NCBI GenBank assembly: GCA_937139605.1
Contig: CAKZQG010000026.1
Coordinates: 42,827 to 106,826, forward strand
Direction of reading: 5' to 3'
DNA from: an uncultured bacterium
GTDB lineage: Bacteria > DRYD01
Length of the DNA stretch: 64,000 bases
Shown: positions 17,843 to 24,816 of the stretch, piece by piece
How the letters are laid out: every line of letters begins with the position of its first letter
How positions within the stretch are numbered: position 1 is the first letter of the stretch
Notes under the pieces: generated by a model
Told to the model about the DNA's origin: nothing
Databases searched by the model: none
Seen by the model: the letters and a program-made list of their open reading frames with translations, nothing else
Made by a program: the position numbers and the translations under genes

Positions 17843-18577
17843 TTAAGAATAATAGAATAAGCTATCCCAGGTTCTTAAGCGCTTGTTTTTTTCTAATAAA
17901 AATTTAGGCATATCATATCTTCTGGTTTTAGAAACTTCTTTATTTTTCATAAATAAAGCTCCTGTAGGACATACCATTACACATTTCCCACAGTTAATAC
18001 AAGTCTTAGATTCTCCCCAATTATCATTTAAATCTATGGTTATTCTTAAATTATTTGAACGGTTCCTTATATCTAAGGTGTGAGGACCTGCATATTCGTG
18101 ACATATCCTAACACACCTGAAACATAATATACATCTATTATGATCTAATACATATAATTTATGACTATAATCTACTTCCATATCTTGATAATAATAATCA
18201 ATGTAATTATTAGGGATTTCAAAGATTTTGTATTTCCAGTTTTGTAAATCACAGTAGTTATTAGCGACACAGACATTACAAGGGTGTGGGCGCTCCCCAA
18301 ATAAAAACTCCGTTAAATATTTCCTATAAACCCTTAACTTTTCATTATCTGTTGTTATTTCCATCCCATCTGATACTTTAGTTATACAAGAGGAAACAGG
18401 CCTAGAATAACCTTTAACTTCTACAATACACATCCTACATGCACCTATCGGAGTTAATCCATCTAAATGACAAGCAGTAGGAATATATTTATTATTTTCT
18501 TTTGCTATTTCATATATAGTTTTGTTTTTATCATTTTCAGATAATATGATTTCCTTGTTATCTAAAATTATTTTCAT
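17843..18577 (-). CDS. hoxU: HoxU-like [2Fe-2S]/[4Fe-4S] diaphorase subunit
   Basis: About 244 residues from the ATG at 18577; a GTG at 18589 would add four residues but lacks any ribosome site. It has an N-terminal plant-type [2Fe-2S] site (ACHLDGLTPIGACRMCIVEV and SCIT), a NuoG-type His-Cys cluster (HPCNVCVANNYC), then two [4Fe-4S] sites (CILCFRCVRIC, CINCGKCVMVC with CP). Length and order match HoxU, the diaphorase subunit of bidirectional NiFe hydrogenases, and the N-terminus of NuoG. No hydrogenase, HoxF/HoxE or Nuo gene is adjacent, so this is an orphan adaptor that must pair with a flavoprotein elsewhere. The region just upstream folds as a candidate pseudoknot. Confidence 0.85.
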   Translation of the reverse strand: MKIILDNKEIILSENDKNKTIYEIAKENNKYIPTACHLDGLTPIGACRMCIVEVKGYSRPVSSCITKVSDGMEITTDNEKLRVYRKYLTEFLFGERPHPCNVCVANNYCDLQNWKYKIFEIPNNYIDYYYQDMEVDYSHKLYVLDHNRCILCFRCVRICHEYAGPHTLDIRNRSNNLRITIDLNDNWGESKTCINCGKCVMVCPTGALFMKNKEVSKTRRYDMPKFLLEKNKRLRTWDSLFYYS

Positions 18578-18593
18578 ATAAAACAACACTAGC

Positions 18594-18666
18594 GCAGACC
18601 TATTTGTATTCCGCCATGCTATATTAGGTTAGCCTTATAGTCTGCAGGCGGTTATTAGGCTAACCT
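18594..18666 (-). promoter_or_regulatory. Candidate structured leader RNA before hoxU-like gene
   Basis: A GC-rich island in an AT-rich gap, directly before the hoxU-like gene. On the minus strand it offers three perfect complementary pairs: AGGTTAGCC/GGCTAACCT (18666-18658 with 18634-18626), CCGCC/GGCGG (18651-18647 with 18615-18611) and GCAGAC/GTCTGC (18645-18640 with 18599-18594). The order is 1-2-3-1'-2'-3', so the second and third pairs join the loop of the first hairpin to downstream sequence, as in pseudoknots or as alternative folds. The third pair ends 16 nt before the ATG, where no Shine-Dalgarno site is visible. I match it to no known riboswitch class. Confidence 0.45.
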
Positions 18667-18896
18667 TTTACCAAGCATAAAAATTAATCTATTCTCATTC
18701 AAAAAAATACCTTAACAACTATTTAAAAGTATCTTATCTTTAAAAAGTATATTAACTACTCTTTGTTAATTTTTATTATTTATTTTTTATAGTTTTTTTT
18801 TATATTGGTATAGTTATTCTTTATATTTTTTTTTATAGTTTTCGTTAATTGTTTTAACTCTCCTTATTATTCTATTATAAAAAATAATTAAATATC
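18667..18896. other. AT-rich gap, nothing recognised
   Basis: Between the candidate leader and msrA. It is T-rich and low-complexity, without a frame or hairpin I would support. Confidence 0.5.
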
Positions 18897-19442
18897 CTAT
18901 TGTTTTAAAAGTTTAAAAAATTTTTTTTGGAATTTTTCTATTTTAGGGGAGATAACAAATATACAATATGGATTTTGGGGATTATTTTTGTAATAATTAT
19001 GATGATAATCTTCTGCTGGATAAAACTCTGTAAATTGTTTTAATTCTGTTGTTATTTCTTTATTTTCATAATTTTTATAAAACTCTTTACTTGGTAAGCT
19101 TTTAATATAGTTTGTTATAATTTCTTTTTGATTTTCGTTATGATAGAGGATTATCGAGCGATATTGAGAACCTACGTCATTACCTTGTCTATTTAAGGTA
19201 GTAGGATCATGAATAAAAAAGAATATATCTAATATAGTTTCTAAAGAAATAATGTTTGAATCATAGTGTATATCAACGACTTCTGCATGGCCTGTGGTAT
19301 CAGAGCATACTTGTTCATAAGTAGGGTTTTTAGTATATCCGCCAGCATAACCGGGAACAACTTTAATAATCCCATTAATATTAGAAAAAACAGCTTCTAA
19401 GCACCAAAAGCAACCGCCACCTAACGTTATCCTCTCTATCAT
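18897..19442 (-). CDS. msrA: Peptide methionine sulfoxide reductase A
   Basis: A 181-residue protein beginning [18 protein letters not shown], with the catalytic cysteine at Cys11 (GCFW). It is followed by [28 protein letters not shown] and [14 protein letters not shown]. It reduces methionine-S-sulfoxide in proteins and peptides using thioredoxin. It lacks a fused MsrB domain and a signal peptide, so it acts in the cytoplasm. It lies 24 bp downstream of an unknown secreted or anchored protein on the same strand. Confidence 0.96.
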   Translation of the reverse strand: MIERITLGGGCFWCLEAVFSNINGIIKVVPGYAGGYTKNPTYEQVCSDTTGHAEVVDIHYDSNIISLETILDIFFFIHDPTTLNRQGNDVGSQYRSIILYHNENQKEIITNYIKSLPSKEFYKNYENKEITTELKQFTEFYPAEDYHHNYYKNNPQNPYCIFVISPKIEKFQKKFFKLLKQ

Positions 19443-19466
19443 AAATTAACCACCACATTACTTTAC

Positions 19467-20495
19467 TTAAAAATTTAATTGCTTTTTAAAAAAATATAAA
19501 TCAATTTTTGTTTTGTTTAAAGTTAGTTTATAACTTTTAAAATCTATTAAAGAATTATCTATGTAAAAATTATTAAAGATGTTATTAGAGTTAGCTAAAC
19601 TCGTGTTTTTATAGTTTATATTTACGAAAATTGAAGTAATATAATATCCTGAAATGTTATCTATAAAATCTACTTTTAGTAAAACATTATCAATTGAATT
19701 TTTGATTATGGATAAATCTGTAATTTTATTAGGGAATCTTAAAACAAAATATTTTGAGATTTTTAGATTATCATCTATGAAAGTTACTAATATGCTATTA
19801 GAGTTATACATTTTAAAATCAAAATTTAATTTAGTATCTAAGAAATCTCTATAATTGTTTTTATCTATTATACTTAGAACTATAAATCCATTGAAATTAG
19901 GATCGGAATATTTAGCAAAATAAAATGGGTAATCAAGACTAGAAGTCCCAAAAATAATAGAATTTTTTATATCCTCTTTATCAAATATCCCTAAAAATAA
20001 ATCAGTATTAAAAAAATAATTAATTATTCCAATTAATCCAAACTCTTTTTCTAGTTCATTATAAAATGAAATAACATCAATTAAAAAATAACTATAAAAT
20101 GATTTAAAATAAAAAGAATCTGTTATATCTATTTTATCTCTTTTATCTTCAAAATAATTAACTAACACAGAGTAATTATTGGAAAAGTCAAAAATATTAG
20201 AAAATAAAATATAGTTATTATCTATAGAATCTATATATACTCCTTGTGAATAGTTAAAATTATTAGTTGTAAAAAGAATTGGATTATCTGTAAATAGATT
20301 TTTAGATATAAAAAGTTTATTTTCTATTGAACCTGTATAAAAAGATTCAAAAGTATAAGTTATATTAATTTTTCTATAGATATTTTCTAGGTAATTATTG
20401 GCTTTAATTTTTATAAAAAATAAATTCAAAATTATAATAAAAATAAAGATTTTTATTATAATTTGTTTTTTTTGTTTTTTTATTAGTTTTTTCAT
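19467..20495 (-). CDS. Unrecognised protein with N-terminal signal or anchor
   Basis: A 342-residue protein I do not recognise. Residues 1-12 are strongly basic (MKKLIKKQKKQI) and 13-31 form one hydrophobic helix, so it is exported or anchored with the rest outside. The body is rich in Phe, Tyr, Asn and Asp with many short beta-like stretches, for example SVLVNYFED and IYVDSIDNN-like runs, and no cysteine pattern. It lies 34 bp after kup on the same strand and 24 bp before msrA, so it may be co-transcribed with the potassium transporter. No function is assigned. Confidence 0.6.
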   Translation of the reverse strand: MKKLIKKQKKQIIIKIFIFIIILNLFFIKIKANNYLENIYRKINITYTFESFYTGSIENKLFISKNLFTDNPILFTTNNFNYSQGVYIDSIDNNYILFSNIFDFSNNYSVLVNYFEDKRDKIDITDSFYFKSFYSYFLIDVISFYNELEKEFGLIGIINYFFNTDLFLGIFDKEDIKNSIIFGTSSLDYPFYFAKYSDPNFNGFIVLSIIDKNNYRDFLDTKLNFDFKMYNSNSILVTFIDDNLKISKYFVLRFPNKITDLSIIKNSIDNVLLKVDFIDNISGYYITSIFVNINYKNTSLANSNNIFNNFYIDNSLIDFKSYKLTLNKTKIDLYFFKKQLNF

Positions 20496-20529
20496 TATTT
20501 TTGTTTTTGATTATTTTTATATATTGTTT

Positions 20530-22365
20530 TTATAGGTATATGTTGCTAACTATGCCGATGGTTTTATGTAAGGGAAAATTATAGAAATCTACAATCGTAG
20601 GAGAAATTTTTCTCATAAATGAATAAATTTTCATATGTAATTTATTGGTATTTATATTTTCTTGGCCATAAAAAACAATAGTAGGACTTATATTTAATTT
20701 TTTAAATATCTCATTTAAATCTATTATTTCTAAATATCCAGCTCTTATTTTTATAAAACTTATACTATTGGTTTTATCTTCCTCTATTTTAATATGATTA
20801 TACTCTATATTATAAGGGTTTTGAGTTATTTCTATTGATAGAAATATATTTTTTTCGTATAAAATTTTAAAATCAAATATTGTTTTTATAATATAAGGGG
20901 ATATCATTTTGATATCTCTTAACATAAATACAGCTACTCCTTTTATTTTATTTTCACTTGAATATAATAATTCATAATTTTTTATAAATTCTGAAAATTT
21001 TTCATAATTCAAAGATCTCCCTAATTTTTTATTACCGTTAGTATATATAATAACAAGGGAGAAAATAATAATAGCTATAAAGAACGGGAAATATCCACCT
21101 TCTTCTAACTTATGTAAATTTGAAACTAAAACTACTAGATTAACAGGAAGTAATAATAAAATTAAAATTAAAGCGAATAAGTAATTTCTTAAATATATAA
21201 AAGCTATGATAGCCATAATACAGGAAATAACGATAGTAATATTAACTGATAACCCATAAGCATTAGCAATATGCTCAGAAGATTTAAAAAATAAAATAGA
21301 AAATATAACTAAAATTAAAAGTAAATAATTTATAAATGGGATATATATCTGATGTGGTTGAGTAGGTGAGGTATGAAAATATTTTAAGCGTGGTAAAAGA
21401 TTAAGGTTTGAAGTCTGATAAAATATAGAAAACATAGCACTTATCATAGCTTGCGATGCAATTATTGTAGCTAATAACGTTAATATAACTGCTGGAATAT
21501 ATAAAATTGGCATTGTATCTTTTACCATTAAAAACAATAAAGAATTGTATTCTGTAATTTTGTTATAATTTTGTAAAAAGAAAGCACCTTGACCTAAGTA
21601 ATTTATAATTAATGAAATAAAAACTAAATTCCAGGAAAAAATTATGGGTTTTTTACCTAAATGTCCCATATCTGCATATAACGCCTCTACCCCCGTAATC
21701 GATAGCATTGCAAACGATATAATTAATAAAAAATCCTGAGGATCTCCCTTTAAAAGCTCTATTATATAAACCGGATTTATTGAGGTTAATATGTACGGAA
21801 ATTTATATATATGAATAATTCCTATAAAAAATAAAAAAATGAACCAGATGATCATTATTGGGGTGAATAAAAATGAAACCTTATCAGTTCCCTTTTTCTG
21901 GATACTAAATAACCATATTGATATAAAAATAGATATTAAAATTATTAAGGTAGTATTATTAAAGGTAGGATTTATCAATTTAATTCCTTCTGTAGCGGAT
22001 AAAATACTGATAGCTGGGGTTAATATCCCTTCGCTTACTACTGCAGAAAACCCAAATAACCCTAAAAATGAAACTATAATCTTTAAAAATGAATTATTTT
22101 TTATTAAAGATAAAACATATTCTCTAATTATTAATTGCCCACCTTCCCCTTTTTTACTTAGATTCATTACAATTAAAACATACTGTAAATAAACTACTAA
22201 TATTATTAACCAAAGGACTAATGATATTCCTCCCATTATTAGGGTTGGGTCTTTTTGTTTTAAGATTATTGCCATTAGACTTATAGTGTATATAGGGCTT
22301 GTACCAATATCTCCAAAGACTATACCTAAAGGCTGTAGATTTTTGTAAAAATCTTTTTTGAGCAT
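20530..22365 (-). CDS. kup: KUP/Kup potassium uptake protein
   Basis: A 611-residue protein with about twelve membrane helices, normal for the family. It shows the N-terminal LGIVFGDIGTSPIYT (13-27), KKGEGGQLIIREYV and FLGLFGFSAVVSEGILTPA motifs, then GVEALYADMGHLGK. The C-terminal 130 residues form a soluble domain shorter than that of E. coli Kup. Such proteins take up potassium with protons. A separate potassium-channel module lies at 41733-42854. The gene follows rnpB on the same strand by about 30 bp. Confidence 0.94.
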   Translation of the reverse strand: MLKKDFYKNLQPLGIVFGDIGTSPIYTISLMAIILKQKDPTLIMGGISLVLWLIILVVYLQYVLIVMNLSKKGEGGQLIIREYVLSLIKNNSFLKIIVSFLGLFGFSAVVSEGILTPAISILSATEGIKLINPTFNNTTLIILISIFISIWLFSIQKKGTDKVSFLFTPIMIIWFIFLFFIGIIHIYKFPYILTSINPVYIIELLKGDPQDFLLIISFAMLSITGVEALYADMGHLGKKPIIFSWNLVFISLIINYLGQGAFFLQNYNKITEYNSLLFLMVKDTMPILYIPAVILTLLATIIASQAMISAMFSIFYQTSNLNLLPRLKYFHTSPTQPHQIYIPFINYLLLILVIFSILFFKSSEHIANAYGLSVNITIVISCIMAIIAFIYLRNYLFALILILLLLPVNLVVLVSNLHKLEEGGYFPFFIAIIIFSLVIIYTNGNKKLGRSLNYEKFSEFIKNYELLYSSENKIKGVAVFMLRDIKMISPYIIKTIFDFKILYEKNIFLSIEITQNPYNIEYNHIKIEEDKTNSISFIKIRAGYLEIIDLNEIFKKLNISPTIVFYGQENINTNKLHMKIYSFMRKISPTIVDFYNFPLHKTIGIVSNIYL

Positions 22366-22397
22366 ATGGGATTTTAGGAGTCAGTTTTTGATTAGGT

Positions 22398-22737
22398 AGG
22401 TGTATTTAGTGGTAAGCCCGGTTCTGTTTTTTTTGGTAGCAATTTGTCTTAAGTGCTAATTACTTAGCACTTTTTGCTAAATTATTATTGCTTAAGGTGG
22501 GGTTTGCCATCTCTTATATCGCTATAAGAGATCGTGAGCTTTTACCTCACGGTTTCACCTGTACCCTTAAGTTTTTTAAGGGTAGTCTAGTTTCTGTGGC
22601 ACTTTCCATTAACCTATTATAGGTTATCTGGGGTTTCCCCAGCACCTTTTTTATATTAAGCCGGGACTTTCCTCAGGTATTAACTTTATAATATTTAAAC
22701 TCGTTAATACCTGTAGCTACCACCACTAAATACACCT
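22398..22737 (-). ncRNA. rnpB: RNase P RNA, bacterial type A
   Basis: About 340 nt on the minus strand. The 5' half contains the P4-side signature GAGGAAAGTCCCGGCTT and the 3' end reads ACAGAACCGGGCTTACC, the two universally conserved stretches of bacterial RNase P RNA. The ends pair over about 14 bp (GGTGTATTTAGTGG with CCACTAAATACACC) to form P1. Several internal stems are visible, for example TCTTATA/TATAAGA and GTGAG/CTCAC. RNase P cleaves tRNA precursors. The region is markedly more GC-rich than its surroundings. Confidence 0.95.
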
Positions 22738-22741
22738 AATT

Positions 22742-22747
22742 ATTATA
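22742..22747 (-). promoter_or_regulatory. Possible -10 element of rnpB
   Basis: On the minus strand TATAAT lies about 5 bp before the predicted 5' end of RNase P RNA, the right position for a -10 box. No clear -35 box is seen 17 bp further upstream. Confidence 0.4.
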
Positions 22748-22773
22748 TTTTTTATTATCAAAATTATACCTCT

Positions 22774-22983
22774 TTATTTTATATATTTTTTATTTTGAAA
22801 ATATATAAAAACAAAAACGCCGATTAAAATTATAAAAGTTAATATGAATATAGATAACACAAATAAAAGATTACTACGATAGTATTTTGTTCTTATTTTT
22901 TCTAATGAATCTAATAAATCATTTAAATTTTGATTTATCTTTAATCCATTATTATTAGGGTTATATTCTATAAATAGGCTTTT
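22774..22983 (-). CDS. Possible small membrane protein without a clear start
   Basis: An open frame of 69 codons on the minus strand between rnpB and the 171-residue protein, overlapping the latter by 23 bp in another frame. The product would have a polar, Asn-rich N-terminal half with a short amphipathic helix (LNDLLDSLEKIRTKYY) and one strong membrane helix near the end (NLLFVLSIFILTFIILIGVFVFIYF), followed by basic residues. No ATG, GTG or TTG precedes the helix, apart from a GTG inside it. It could start at a rare codon, be reached by frameshift from the upstream gene, or be a remnant. Confidence 0.3.
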   Translation of the reverse strand, partial: KSLFIEYNPNNNGLKINQNLNDLLDSLEKIRTKYYRSNLLFVLSIFILTFIILIGVFVFIYFQNKKYIK

Positions 22984-23476
22984 CTATTTCAAAATATTTA
23001 TTATCTAATTTATTAGTTACTTTGATAATTGAACCATTAAATATGGTTTTGGTTGTGCGGTATTTACTGCATCTTTGCTCTTTTGAGAGTTGAATATCTG
23101 CTACTGATATTTGGTAGTTTTTAACTTGAAATTCTAAAATCCCGTAAGAGTTATATGTATCAAAATCTCTGAAATTGGAATTAATATAAGCTAAAAAATC
23201 TGGCGAGCTATCTAGGAATTTAGTTATAACTACTTTAACCCCATTTACCTCTATTTCCTTATTATTAAAAAATTCAAATAATGTTTTTTTAGCTTCTTTT
23301 GAGTATTCTAAACTAACATGACCAACTGGAAAAAATATAAAATATGAAAAAATCAAAATATTTGTTAATAAACCAATGATAAAAATAATGACGATTTTTG
23401 GTAGGGGATTTTGTTTTTGGTTTTTAGAATCTTGGTTTTTAGAATCTTGGCTTTTAGAATCTTGGCTTTTAAGCAT
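22961..23476 (-). CDS. Unrecognised membrane-anchored protein with QDSK repeats
   Basis: A 171-residue protein. Residues 4-20 are built from a five-residue repeat (SQDSK, SQDSK, NQDSK, NQ), encoded by 15-bp DNA repeats at 23419-23472. A membrane helix (about 28-48) follows and an exported domain of about 120 residues that I do not recognise. That domain contains one CSKYRTTKT stretch and alternating strands. It sits 31 bp after the 433-residue secreted protein on the same strand and probably belongs to that operon. The unknown fold and the single membrane pass suggest a small envelope protein. Confidence 0.55.
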   Translation of the reverse strand: MLKSQDSKSQDSKNQDSKNQKQNPLPKIVIIFIIGLLTNILIFSYFIFFPVGHVSLEYSKEAKKTLFEFFNNKEIEVNGVKVVITKFLDSSPDFLAYINSNFRDFDTYNSYGILEFQVKNYQISVADIQLSKEQRCSKYRTTKTIFNGSIIKVTNKLDNKYFEIEKPIYRI

Positions 23477-23507
23477 TTCTATTTTTAACCTCCCTTATTT
23501 TTTATAA

Positions 23508-24809
23508 TTAGTATTTTAAAACTGTCTTTACATTTTCTTCTCTTAGTTTTATTATATCTTTTTCTAAGATTTTTGTATTATTTAAGATTATTTTTTGGGT
23601 ACTTAATTTGTATTTAAAATTTCTAGTTTTTAACATTGGGTCATAAATTTTTAAGATTTTATTATTATTATTAAATTGGAAATTATTAGACATTTTTAAA
23701 AATAAATTGTATTCTGCAGGATTTACACCTAAAACTCCAAAAAAACTGTTATCAATCGTTGGAAATATTGTCATTAATCTTGTATATATATTTTGATTTA
23801 AATCTAATGGAACTAATTTTATTTGGTTTATTATATTTAAATTATCTTTGCTTATTTTTAATATTTTTACGAAATTTTTATAGGTATTAAATTCTTGTAT
23901 TGTTATAACAAGGATTATATTTTTATCATTTAAAAAAGCACCTGAATATTTACCATCAGAATTATTCCAAAAATATTCTTTTGAATTAATCAATAAAGGA
24001 ATATCTAAATTATTTAAGCTTATTTTAGAAATTACTACCCCTAAATTTTCTCTATTTGAATCTACTAAATATAAATTATTCTCATTATCTATTAAAGGAA
24101 CTTGCTCCTGATAACCATTAACATAAAACCCTAAACAATTCCTTAAATCCTTATCCAATACTAATAACCTGTTATTTCTGTAATCATAAGTAGATATGTA
24201 ACTATTATTTAAAGATATATTACAAAACCGAGAATTAAAAATGATTTTAGAATCTAAATGTCTTAAATTTTTTGAATCTAATTTAAAAATATAACCATTA
24301 GAACTAACGCCATATAAATAGTTTTTATCTGTTATTAAATATATTTCTCCAATATTGGAAAAGTTTTTAAGAATTCGGAAATTACCTGTATTTTTGTCTA
24401 TTTTACCTATTATGCCATTATCAATATACCCATAGCTATACCATCCGCCAGCAAATAATTCATCATTATTGTTAAAATCAAACCATAAGTTAGTTAATCC
24501 TACGTTTATAAGTTTATCTAAATTAGCAGGAGTGTAATATTTGGCATAACTTAAAGTTAAATCAGAATTTAGTTTGATTATTGCATATTTCATTGAAAAA
24601 AATAGTTGATAACCTACAATATAGTAATTATTTTCATCATAAATAACTCCATTGTATCTTTCTGAACCATTGGTATTTATATAAAAAACTCTAAAATTAC
24701 TATCTTTTAAACTATTATCTTTAGAAAACAAAGGTGATAAATTTATTGTTAAAAATGTAGTTAAAAATATAATTAAAAATATAAAAATAAGTTTTAGTTT
24801 ATTATCCAT
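23508..24809 (-). CDS. Secreted repeat protein (beta-propeller-like), paralogue of 57839-59287
   Basis: A 433-residue protein with a hydrophobic N-terminal signal or anchor (about 6-26) and no lipobox. Residues 45-330 are strand-rich repeats that each read a value, such as YAIIKLNSDLTLSYAKYY, GIIGKIDKNTGNFRILK and LYGVSSNGYIFKLDSKNL. This pattern suggests a propeller. The same repeats occur in the lipoprotein at 57839-59287, so the two are clear paralogues. The C-terminal 80 residues are Lys/Asn-rich. No catalytic motif is seen. It starts 7 bp downstream of leuS, an operon position that probably reflects transcription rather than function. Confidence 0.65.
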   Translation of the reverse strand: MDNKLKLIFIFLIIFLTTFLTINLSPLFSKDNSLKDSNFRVFYINTNGSERYNGVIYDENNYYIVGYQLFFSMKYAIIKLNSDLTLSYAKYYTPANLDKLINVGLTNLWFDFNNNDELFAGGWYSYGYIDNGIIGKIDKNTGNFRILKNFSNIGEIYLITDKNYLYGVSSNGYIFKLDSKNLRHLDSKIIFNSRFCNISLNNSYISTYDYRNNRLLVLDKDLRNCLGFYVNGYQEQVPLIDNENNLYLVDSNRENLGVVISKISLNNLDIPLLINSKEYFWNNSDGKYSGAFLNDKNIILVITIQEFNTYKNFVKILKISKDNLNIINQIKLVPLDLNQNIYTRLMTIFPTIDNSFFGVLGVNPAEYNLFLKMSNNFQFNNNNKILKIYDPMLKTRNFKYKLSTQKIILNNTKILEKDIIKLREENVKTVLKY

Positions 24810-24816
24810 TGAATTA

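Noticed and set aside
18594..18666. SRP (4.5S) RNA
   Set aside because: GC-rich and structured, but the conserved GGAAGGAAGC core is absent on both strands.
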